Below are positions 33,846 to 41,091 of a stretch of 64,000 nucleotides of DNA, in pieces. Under the pieces are notes generated by a model. That model ran no database searches and was not told the origin of the DNA. It saw only the letters and a program-made list of their open reading frames with translations. The DNA comes from Cohnella sp. SGD-V74 (lineage in GTDB: Bacteria; Bacillota; Bacilli; Paenibacillales; Paenibacillaceae), in the NCBI RefSeq assembly GCF_003001675.1, contig NZ_PVYW01000007.1, positions 264,322-328,321 on the forward strand, written 5' to 3'. The position numbers were made by a program, and so were the translations under genes. Position 1 is the stretch's first letter. Each line of letters begins with the position of its first letter.

Positions 33846-36071
33846 ATGTTCGGATGGCTCGGCTGGAAGCAAGGTTTGCCTTTGTGGTGGTCTTATCGGT
33901 TAAACGCGAAGTTGAAGAAAGACGTCGAGGACATCTTCGAAGGAATCGCGGATACGCGCGTGCAAATTCTCGAAGACTGGACGAACGACATGTGGCTGCA
34001 TCTGGAACGTCTGAGGGAGCAGATGGTGTCGGCCAAGCCGGCGTCCGGCGGGAGGGGGAAGGACGAAGAGCAAGGTTCGGAAGGCTGGGGCGGACTATTC
34101 GAAGCCGTCTACGCCAGGGCGTCCGACGTAACGGAGCTGTTCGTTCTCGACACCCGGGGAGTTGTCGCCCATTCGACCTGCGCGGCTCATATCGGCCGGG
34201 ACTTCGGAAGCGGCTCGCCGTTCGCGGCCGGCTGGACGTACGCCCGGGAGAACGGAGGCCGCCCGTGCCTGTTCGGTCCTTACGGGGACCCGGCAACGCT
34301 GGAGATCGGTCCGAGATCGTCCTCGTTTCACGATAAAATGACGCTGATGTTCCTGCTGCCCATCGTTAAAGACGGAGTCTGGGCCGGCGCGCTCTGCGCG
34401 AGGGTGCCCAACGACGTTATCGGCGATTTGATCCAGAGAGAGTCCGGGCACGTATACCCGGATTCTGGGGACAACTATATTTTTATGGCGGAGCCCGTTC
34501 TGAACCGGCACATCGCGCCCGGAACGGCGCTGTCGCGCAGCCGGTTCGAGGACCGGACGTTCACGCACGGGGAGAATCTGAAGGACGGCGTCACGACGGA
34601 TTGGGGCACCGTTGCCGTCAAGGAGCATACGGAGCTGGAGCTGAGGTTCACGGACCCGGCGACCGGAGAGCTGCATCCCGGCGTCGCCAATACGATTCGC
34701 AACGGAAGCAATCTGTTCGTGGAGTTTCCCGGCTACTCCGACTACCGTCACATTCCGGTTATCGGCAAGGGCGTCACCTTCCGCCTGCCGCATTGCCCGG
34801 ACAACTGGGGGATGATGTGCGAAGGGGATTTGGAGGAGGTTTACCGCATCCGGGGCATCGCTTTCCGCCAGCTGCGCATGCAATTGGCGCTGGCCGGAGG
34901 CTTCGCGGCCGCGACGGCCGCGCTGCTGCTCGTGATCGCTGGACAAGCTTCGCCTTTGCTGACGGCGCTCAGCGCGATTGTTTTTAACCTGCTGTTCGGC
35001 CTGGTCTTCGTCTATTCGTCGCACAGGCGCACGGAGGAGAAAGTCGTCGATCCGATCCGTCAGGTCGGACGCTTCATTCGCATTAACGCCGAAGGGAAAG
35101 GAGATCTCACGCAGCGTCTGGACACGAACGGATTCGACAACGACGAATCCCGCGAGCTGGCGAAATGGATCAACAACATGATCGATTCGCTCGAAGGCAT
35201 CATGCTCAAGGTTCACCTGGCGGCGGGGGACGTGTCCGTCAGCCAGCAGCTGCTCAAGGAGTCCACGGCGACGACGGCGTCCTCGACCGAGCGGGTCAGC
35301 GGGAAGGTTCACGACATGATCCGCAGCCTGAGGCGTCAGCTCAAGGACATCGACGAGGCGAAGAACGTAACCGACGAGATGCGCAAGACGCTGAGAGAGC
35401 TGGAGGAGAAGGCGTCCGGGCAGATCGCGGTCGCTCAAGGAGAAGTCGGCCGGATCGGGGATAAAATGTCGGAAATTTCCGTGCGGGTCGCGGAGACGAA
35501 CGAGACGATCCGGTTGTTCGCCGACACGGCCAACGAAATTCGCGGGGTTCTGAACGTCATCCAGGAAATCTCCGCCCAGACGAACCTGCTCGCGCTTAAC
35601 GCGTCCATCGAGGCCGCGAGGGTCGGCGAACACGGCCGCGGCTTCGCCGTAGTCGCCGGCGAAATTCGCAAGCTGGCGGATCTGACGCGTCAGTCGACCG
35701 AGGAAGTGCACGGATTTGTGGAGAAAATCTCGCTGCACGCGCAGGATGCCTATTCGTCGATCCGCGAAGGGACGAAGGTCGTGCAAGAAGGGACCGAGTT
35801 GGTCGCTGCGGCTTCGGAGACGCTCGGGAATGCTCAGGCGGAAGATTCGCGCAAAACGCAGGTCGTCGACGAAGTCGTCGTCCTGATGGAGAAGGTGGCA
35901 GGGGTCAGCATCGAGAACCGCGCCATTTCGCGTGAGGTGGAAGGGCAGATTCAGGAACTGCAGGCGGACATCGTGAGCGTGCGCCATACTTCGGGCAACG
36001 TCGAAGCGATTACGGGCTTCATGCAGCAGCTCGTCGGACAATTCCGCCTTCGTGAGGCGAAACGGCGGTAG
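33846..36071 (+). CDS. Methyl-accepting chemotaxis-like protein with Aer-like topology
   Basis: A 741-residue chemoreceptor. The N-terminal ~340 residues form a sensor region without any hydrophobic helix at the start. Two closely spaced helices follow at ~345-395 (ALAGGFAAATAALLLVIAG; LSAIVFNLLFGLVFVYSS), then a HAMP-like segment and a signalling domain whose tip EISAQTNLLALNASIEAARV is at ~574-595. This inside-hairpin-inside layout resembles Aer, so the sensor may be cytoplasmic. ATG 33846 follows GGGGTGGAG; GTG 33837 overlaps the ribosome site. It signals to CheA-CheW, not encoded here. No CheR-docking pentapeptide is seen at the C terminus. Confidence 0.88.
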   Translation: MFGWLGWKQGLPLWWSYRLNAKLKKDVEDIFEGIADTRVQILEDWTNDMWLHLERLREQMVSAKPASGGRGKDEEQGSEGWGGLFEAVYARASDVTELFVLDTRGVVAHSTCAAHIGRDFGSGSPFAAGWTYARENGGRPCLFGPYGDPATLEIGPRSSSFHDKMTLMFLLPIVKDGVWAGALCARVPNDVIGDLIQRESGHVYPDSGDNYIFMAEPVLNRHIAPGTALSRSRFEDRTFTHGENLKDGVTTDWGTVAVKEHTELELRFTDPATGELHPGVANTIRNGSNLFVEFPGYSDYRHIPVIGKGVTFRLPHCPDNWGMMCEGDLEEVYRIRGIAFRQLRMQLALAGGFAAATAALLLVIAGQASPLLTALSAIVFNLLFGLVFVYSSHRRTEEKVVDPIRQVGRFIRINAEGKGDLTQRLDTNGFDNDESRELAKWINNMIDSLEGIMLKVHLAAGDVSVSQQLLKESTATTASSTERVSGKVHDMIRSLRRQLKDIDEAKNVTDEMRKTLRELEEKASGQIAVAQGEVGRIGDKMSEISVRVAETNETIRLFADTANEIRGVLNVIQEISAQTNLLALNASIEAARVGEHGRGFAVVAGEIRKLADLTRQSTEEVHGFVEKISLHAQDAYSSIREGTKVVQEGTELVAAASETLGNAQAEDSRKTQVVDEVVVLMEKVAGVSIENRAISREVEGQIQELQADIVSVRHTSGNVEAITGFMQQLVGQFRLREAKRR

Positions 36072-36220
36072 GACGGGGAGGGGGTACGGGATTTCTGCTA
36101 CCAATATGAGTGAGCTATGATGAATTTCGTCGGCAGGAGAATAGGCCATCCCCTTTCAAGTCTTTTTTGATATAATTATTTATATAAGAGTATCCCTCAC
36201 CGGGAAGGTGGACAGGCTAG

Positions 36221-36445
36221 ATGAATATAAATATTGAATATCGAAACAAGAAGCGGGTGTTGCTTGTGAAAAGATACACTCATGAGAAGAAACTCCGAGC
36301 ATTGTTGAATACCAAAGCCTCTCTTGCGATTGAAGGGTTGCACCTCACCGCTCCTGAAGAACAGCTTGTCACTAAAAGAGCTAATGGAAAAATGAAAAAT
36401 GGGGATTTTTTGGCTCGTGCTATGGAAATAGCCAAAAATGTATGA
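36221..36445 (+). CDS. Small VbhA-like antitoxin (Fic inhibitor), no toxin adjacent
   Basis: A 74-residue protein in a conspicuously AT-rich stretch. GGGAAGGTGG lies ~10 bases before the ATG and TATAAT at 36171-36176 may be its -10. The segment SLAIEGLHLTAPEEQLVTKR contains S-L-A-I-E-G, matching the (S/T)xxxE(G/N) motif by which VbhA-type antitoxins block the ATP site of Fic AMP-transferases, and the rest fits that short helical family. No Fic gene (HPFxxGNGR) is in the window. Base composition differs from both neighbours, pointing to acquired DNA. Family assignment is from motif only. Confidence 0.55.
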   Translation: MNINIEYRNKKRVLLVKRYTHEKKLRALLNTKASLAIEGLHLTAPEEQLVTKRANGKMKNGDFLARAMEIAKNV

Positions 36446-36485
36446 CCGGAGCGATTCGAAATATTGCTATCCCGGTAGCAACGTT

Positions 36486-36772
36486 CTAGTAGAGCATTCC
36501 AGAAGTAAATGCAATTGCGATCGAAGCCGATGCAATCTTACTCTCCAACCCGACTCAGCACGGTTGCAGCTACTCTGACGCCCCATTCGATGCTCCAACC
36601 CGACTCTGCGCGGTTGCAGCTACTCTACCAGCTCATTCGCCGCTCCAACCCGACTCAGCACGGTTGCAGCTACGCTGACGTCCCATTCGATGCTCCAACC
36701 CGACTCAGCAAGACTGAGTCAGCCTAGATTCTTCGACATCTTGGTTACGTTACTTCGGGGGCGCTCTACTAG
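36486..36772. repeat. 287-bp segment bounded by 10-bp inverted repeats
   Basis: CTAGTAGAGC at 36486-36495 and its exact complement GCTCTACTAG at 36763-36772 bracket the 50-bp repeat array. No transposase frame is inside and no flanking target duplication was recognised. It could be a miniature inserted element or a large stem-loop; the match may also be chance. Confidence 0.4.
36543..36718 (+). repeat. 50-bp tandem repeat array, three full copies plus a partial
   Basis: CTCCAACCCGACTC starts units at 36543, 36593, 36643 and 36693, each spaced exactly 50 bp. Units also share GCACGGTTGCAGCTACTCT and CATTCGATG with a few substitutions. The open frames across it are by-products of the repeat: 50 is not a multiple of three, so no frame is conserved. 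Confidence 0.9.
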
Positions 36773-36775
36773 TAA

Positions 36776-36916
36776 ATATACCCGGGTTTACAGAGCAGCG
36801 ACAACGATGTACTGTTAGGCGCGCTCAGGGATGAGAATCTATTGAAAGGCCTGCCATTGGATCGTTTTATAGCAAGACAAACACGAATAGCTGCTTTTGC
36901 AAGGGTTGCCTCTTAA
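36776..36916 (+). pseudogene. Possible 3' remnant of a coding gene
   Basis: A 46-codon open stretch follows an in-frame TAA at 36773 and ends with TAA 36914-36916. It has no start codon or ribosome site but reads like real protein (for example DENLLKGLPLDRFIARQTRI). It may be the tail of a gene disrupted or deleted when the repeat segment arose. The family is not recognised. Confidence 0.3.
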
Positions 36917-36944
36917 GTCATTGTTTGACTTAGAGGCAACCCTT
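36901..36944. terminator. Strong hairpin between island and argS, likely bidirectional terminator
   Basis: AAGGGTTGCCTCT and AGAGGCAACCCTT pair over 13 bp, extended by AAGTCA/TGACTT, with a TTTT on the + side. It ends 5 bp from the argS stop, so it probably ends argS transcription on the reverse strand although the T run there is poor. Confidence 0.65.
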
Positions 36945-36948
36945 TTCG

Positions 36949-38649
36949 CTACATCTCGGAAGGAGCCTGGATTCCGAGCAGATTAAGTCCGTCGCGCAGA
37001 ACGTCTGCGGCGGCTGCGGCCAAGCTCAGCTTGGAGAACGTCCCGGCTTCGTCCGCGCCGTCGTATATGATTTTCCCTGAGTTGTAGAAACGGTTAAAGT
37101 CCTTGGCCAGAGCGAGCAGATACTTGGCGACGACGAACGGCTCGTTCTGGCGGATGGCTTCCCGAATCGCGGCCTCGTAGCCGGACAGCGTCTTGATGCA
37201 CGCCCACGCCGGCTCCGAGGACAGCTGCGTTCCGTCGACGGAGCAGCGGGAACGCAGCTCCTCGTACTTCCCTCTCCTGAGCAGGCTCCGTATCCGCGCG
37301 TGGGTGTACTGCAAATAGGGTCCCGTCTCGCCTTCGAAGCTGACGGCCTCCTCCAGATTGAAATCGACCGACAACTGGCGGTGATGCTTCAAATCCCCGA
37401 ACACGATCGCTCCCACTCCGACGGCTTCGGCGACCGCTTCTTTGTTCGCCAGATCGGGATTTTTCCCGTCGATGATGCGCAGCGCGCGCTCCGCCGCCTC
37501 GTCGAGCACTTCCTCCAGCATGACTACCTTTCCTCTGCGCGTCGACATCTTTTTGCCGTTGATCGTAATCAAGCCGAACGGGACGTGACGGCAGTTCGCC
37601 GCCCATCCGTGCCCCATTTTGCGCAGCACCGAGAATACTTGTTGAAAATGCAGGCTCTGTTCAGCCCCGACGACGTAGAGAATTTCGTCTGCCTTCAGCT
37701 CCTCATTCCGGTAGAGGGCGGTCGCGAGATCGCGCACCGCATAGATGGTCGAGCCGTCCTTTTTCAGGATAAGGCAAGGGGGCAGCCCTTCCTCCTCCAG
37801 CCTGACGATTCTCGCGCCCGCGTCCTCCTCCAGCAACTCCAACTCCTCGAGCTTGCGCACGACGGGATCGATCTTGTCGTTGTAGAAGCTCTCGCCCGCA
37901 TACGAATCGAACTCCACGCCCAATCTCTCGTACACGCGTTGAAATTCCTTGAGGCTCTCGTCTACGAAATACTGCCACAGCTCGCGCATGGCGGCATCCC
38001 CGCGCTCCAGCTTGGCGAACGCTTCTCTCGCCTCGTCTTCCAACTCCGGCCGCTGCTCCGCCTGACGGTGGAATTCCACGTACAGCCGCAGGCTTTCCCG
38101 AATCGGGGCCTGTTCCAGCGCCTGCCGATCTCCCCACTTCAAATACGCGACGATAAGCTTGCCGAACTGCGTGCCCCAATCCCCGATATGATTAACGTTG
38201 TATACGTCGTAGCCCATGGCGCGATACATGCGGACCAGGGCGTTGCCGATCATCGTCGAGCGCAGGTGGCCGATGCCGAACGGCTTGGCGATGTTCGGGG
38301 AAGACATGTCGATGACGATCCGCTTGCCTTTCCCGGCATCGGAGCGTCCGTAGCGTTCGCCCAGCGCCCGCTGCACGAACTCGCTTCTCCAGTGCTCGCC
38401 ATGGAAAAAGAGGTTGAGATAGCCGCCCGCGACCTCGGCCCGCAAGTCGGAGCGATCGGCGTTAATGACGTCCGCAAGCCGCTGCGCGATCGCGGCGGGC
38501 GGCTGCCTGAGCGCCTTGGCGAACGCGAAGCACGGGAGCGAGACGTCGCCCAGCTTCTGTTCGGGCGGAATTTCCAGCTTCGGGTGCACCTCTTCCGGGG
38601 GCAGCTCCAAATAAGGAGACAGAATGAAGGATGCTTGCTTCAACAACAT
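36949..38649 (-). CDS. argS: Arginyl-tRNA synthetase, T-box-controlled second copy
   Basis: A 566-residue class I synthetase that charges tRNA-Arg. The HIGH-type motif is GIGHLRSTMIGN, the KMSKS-type loop is KMSTRRGK, and the C-terminal DALR-like domain ends near YDGADEAG. The N-terminal additional domain shows AIAQRLAD. ATG 38649 follows AAGGAGG; the frame further upstream is the T-box leader, not protein. It is only distantly like the other argS at 44419 and resembles the lactic-acid-bacterial/eukaryal branch (impression from motifs). Two copies suggest separate roles in normal growth and arginine shortage. Confidence 0.93.
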   Translation of the reverse strand: MLLKQASFILSPYLELPPEEVHPKLEIPPEQKLGDVSLPCFAFAKALRQPPAAIAQRLADVINADRSDLRAEVAGGYLNLFFHGEHWRSEFVQRALGERYGRSDAGKGKRIVIDMSSPNIAKPFGIGHLRSTMIGNALVRMYRAMGYDVYNVNHIGDWGTQFGKLIVAYLKWGDRQALEQAPIRESLRLYVEFHRQAEQRPELEDEAREAFAKLERGDAAMRELWQYFVDESLKEFQRVYERLGVEFDSYAGESFYNDKIDPVVRKLEELELLEEDAGARIVRLEEEGLPPCLILKKDGSTIYAVRDLATALYRNEELKADEILYVVGAEQSLHFQQVFSVLRKMGHGWAANCRHVPFGLITINGKKMSTRRGKVVMLEEVLDEAAERALRIIDGKNPDLANKEAVAEAVGVGAIVFGDLKHHRQLSVDFNLEEAVSFEGETGPYLQYTHARIRSLLRRGKYEELRSRCSVDGTQLSSEPAWACIKTLSGYEAAIREAIRQNEPFVVAKYLLALAKDFNRFYNSGKIIYDGADEAGTFSKLSLAAAAADVLRDGLNLLGIQAPSEM

Positions 38650-38689
38650 GACGGGTTCCTCCTTGTACGTATATATCGATGCGCGAATA

Positions 38690-38949
38690 CGCAAAAAAAC
38701 CCCGTCTCGTAAAGAGACGGAGGTCGATTCCGCGGTACCACTCTTCTGGCATTCCCGCACAGGGAAGCCGCTTCGTTAAAAGGTAACGGCTCGTCGCCGG
38801 ACTTCCCTACTGCCGCCTGCAAGGACCGCGGTTCAGGAAATCGACTCCCGAGTGCGCTTCCTTCGAATCCCGCGCCGGCTCCCACCATCCCCGGCTCGCT
38901 GCAGTCAGGAAAAACGAAGTACTCTCTCGTTCATCGTCGTTATCGTTAT
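38690..38949 (-). promoter_or_regulatory. T-box leader RNA of argS
   Basis: On the reverse strand the T-box core AGTGGTACCGCGG lies at 38742-38730 and is followed by an intrinsic terminator (CCGTCTC/GAGACGG, 38720-38702, then seven T at 38699-38693). Upstream, GGGGATGGTGGGAGCC fits stem I, and a CGC codon for arginine at 38856-38854 is placed where the specifier is expected. Uncharged tRNA-Arg pairs with specifier and T-box, stabilises the antiterminator and switches argS on. The specifier call is less certain than the rest. Confidence 0.9.
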
Positions 38950-38955
38950 TCGTAC

Positions 38956-38984
38956 ATTATAGCCATTTTGGTCCCGGGTGACAA
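38956..38984 (-). promoter_or_regulatory. SigA promoter of the T-box/argS transcript
   Basis: On the reverse strand TTGTCA (38984-38979) and TATAAT (38961-38956) are spaced by 17 bp, placing the start near 38949 at the head of the T-box leader. Confidence 0.8.
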
Positions 38985-39073
38985 TCCGCGTTCATCCCGT
39001 TCAAGTTGTTACCTTTGTTTTGGAATTATCCGATATAATAGTAGAGCTATATGTTTCGCTCAGGAGGGTTCCC

Positions 39074-40705
39074 GTGCAGAAATATCAAGACGCGTTGCTG
39101 GCCAACATCCGCAAGCAACTGGAAATATGGTTCGAATCCAGCTCCGCTATTCCCGGCGTGGAAGCGGAGCGGTTTTTGCATTCCGTGAAAGGCACGTCCG
39201 GCACGATCGGCCTGACCAAGCTTTACGGCATATCGGGAGAATTGCTGGAGCGGATGCGGCATCGTTCCGAAGACGAGCCGTGGGAGCCGGAGAAGCTGCG
39301 AACGTTCATGATCGAGCTGATCGCCGTCTGCTACGAGATTCAGCATCAGGAAGGCGTTCATTCTTCGCTCGTGAGCGCGGAGAACGACCAGTTGGGCGAC
39401 CAGCCGCTCGTCCTTATTCTCGACGACGACGCGGCGCTGCTGCACTTTCTGAAAGAAGAGCTGGAGAGAGAGTGCTATTACGTCATCGCGACCGTGAATC
39501 CCGCGCTGGCCATCCATTATTTTCACGACCGTGCGCCGGACTGCTTCATTCTCGATCTGCTTATTCCCGAGCAGGACGGGTTCGAGGTGATGGACGCGAT
39601 CAAGGAGCAGATCCGCAAGCGGTACATTCCGACGACCGTCATCAGCATGGACACCGCCCGGGAGACGAGGCTGCGGGCTTTCCGGATGGGAGCGGATGAC
39701 TTTCTGGACAAGCCGCTCGACATGGAGGAGCTGCTCGTACGGATCCAACGGCAGTTAAAACGCAAAAAGCAGCTGGACGAGCTTCTGTTCATCGATGAGC
39801 TGACAGGGGTCTACAACCGCAAATATTTGGAGGAGGCATACCGGACGCTCTGCCTGGACGCGCAGAGAATCCAGGAGCATTTCACGATGGCGATCGTCGA
39901 TCTGGATCATTTCAAGTCGATCAACGACCGTTACGGCCATATCGCCGGCGACCGGGTGCTGGCGGAGTTCGCGGCGTTCCTGAAGTCGCACATGCGCGCG
40001 GCGGACGTCTTGATCCGCTACGGCGGCGAGGAATTCATCCTGCTGCTGCCGAGAACGCGCGAGGAAGACGCCCGTTCGCTGCTTAAGAGGCTGGGGGACG
40101 CGTTCGGCCGGATCGACTTCGGGGAGAAGGAAGAGGAATTGCGGGTCACTTTCTCCGCCGGCGTCATCGAGATCGTCGAGCCGGATCCGACCCGCTGCCG
40201 GGAGTGGCTGGAGCTGGCGGATCAGGCGCTGTATCTGGCGAAGGAGCTCGGACGCAACCGCGTCGAAGCGGTGAACCGGGACGCGGAGTCCAAGCCGCTG
40301 GCGAGGAAGCCGCGAATCGCGATCGTCGACGACGACCCGATCGTGCGGGCGCTGCTGACCGAATATTTGCTGGAGGCGATCGGTCCGGGCAGGTGCGGGG
40401 ACATTCGCGCATACAAGGCGGGCGAGGACTTCCTGGAGGACGGCTGGTATCGGGAGAAGGCTTCCTATATCGTCATCCTGGACGGCATGCTGCCGGGAAT
40501 GGACGGGCTGGAGGTGCTGAGCCATCTGCGCTCCCTATCGGAATCGAACCGCTATTCGGCGATTATGCTGACCGGACGCTCGGACAACGACGACATCGTC
40601 CGCGCTCTGAAGCTCGGGGCTGACGATTACGTGACCAAGCCCTTCCGGCTGGAGGATCTGCGGACGCGGATTTTGCGCTTGATGCAAAGAATGGATTTCA
40701 ACTAG
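39074..40705 (+). CDS. HPt-REC-GGDEF-REC diguanylate cyclase/phosphorelay protein
   Basis: A 543-residue cytoplasmic protein. Domains in order: HPt (His36 in FLHSVKGTSGTIG), receiver 1 (acidic triad Asp117-119, acceptor Asp160), GGDEF (GGEEF at 317-321, with a RxxD inhibitory site at 308-311), receiver 2 (acceptor Asp470). It should make c-di-GMP under phosphorylation control and could pass phosphate through its HPt. GTG 39074 is preceded by AGGAGGG; the longer frame starts in the promoter region. TATAAT at 39034-39039 may be its -10. The two genes downstream (REC, hybrid kinase) likely act with it. Confidence 0.92.
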   Translation: MQKYQDALLANIRKQLEIWFESSSAIPGVEAERFLHSVKGTSGTIGLTKLYGISGELLERMRHRSEDEPWEPEKLRTFMIELIAVCYEIQHQEGVHSSLVSAENDQLGDQPLVLILDDDAALLHFLKEELERECYYVIATVNPALAIHYFHDRAPDCFILDLLIPEQDGFEVMDAIKEQIRKRYIPTTVISMDTARETRLRAFRMGADDFLDKPLDMEELLVRIQRQLKRKKQLDELLFIDELTGVYNRKYLEEAYRTLCLDAQRIQEHFTMAIVDLDHFKSINDRYGHIAGDRVLAEFAAFLKSHMRAADVLIRYGGEEFILLLPRTREEDARSLLKRLGDAFGRIDFGEKEEELRVTFSAGVIEIVEPDPTRCREWLELADQALYLAKELGRNRVEAVNRDAESKPLARKPRIAIVDDDPIVRALLTEYLLEAIGPGRCGDIRAYKAGEDFLEDGWYREKASYIVILDGMLPGMDGLEVLSHLRSLSESNRYSAIMLTGRSDNDDIVRALKLGADDYVTKPFRLEDLRTRILRLMQRMDFN

Positions 40706-40725
40706 AAGAAAGAACGGTGATCGCA

Positions 40726-41091
40726 TTGTTCAAGTTGTTGGTGGCGGAAGACGAATCCGCCTTGCGCATGCTGCTGGCCGATACGCTGGAGGATGAAGGG
40801 TACGAAGTCGATCTGGCTTGCGACGGCGAAGAGGCGTTGGAGAGAATCGCGGAAGGCTCCTACGATCTCGTCGTTCTGGACAACATGATGCCCAAGTACA
40901 CGGGGTATGAGGTTATCGAGAAGGCTCGGCAGCTGCCGGATGGGAAGCATCTGAAAATTCTGATGCTGACGGCCAAGAGCCAGCAGGCGGAACGGGACAG
41001 GGTGCTGCTCGCCGGAGCGAACGACTTCATGTCCAAGCCGTTCAGCCCGCTCGCTCTCGTGCAGAAGATCGGGGAAATGCTCGATGCGTAG
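40726..41091 (+). CDS. Stand-alone response regulator receiver
   Basis: A 121-residue CheY/Spo0F-like receiver with LLVAEDESALR (acidic pair), acceptor Asp in LVVLDNMMPKYTG, the Thr of LMLTAKS and Lys of MSKPF. It has no output domain, so it acts as a phosphate shuttle or binds a partner. TTG 40726 gives a start like other receivers, with GGTGATC just upstream; GTG 40717 is the alternative. It overlaps the hybrid kinase gene by 8 bp. Confidence 0.88.
   Translation: MFKLLVAEDESALRMLLADTLEDEGYEVDLACDGEEALERIAEGSYDLVVLDNMMPKYTGYEVIEKARQLPDGKHLKILMLTAKSQQAERDRVLLAGANDFMSKPFSPLALVQKIGEMLDA

Noticed and set aside
36543..36718. CRISPR array
   Set aside because: The whole 50-bp unit is repeated, with no unique spacers and no cas genes; the same applies to the arrays at 10084 and 29444.
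36486..36772. Complete insertion sequence
   Set aside because: No transposase frame and no target-site duplication were seen; only kept as an inverted-repeat-bounded segment.
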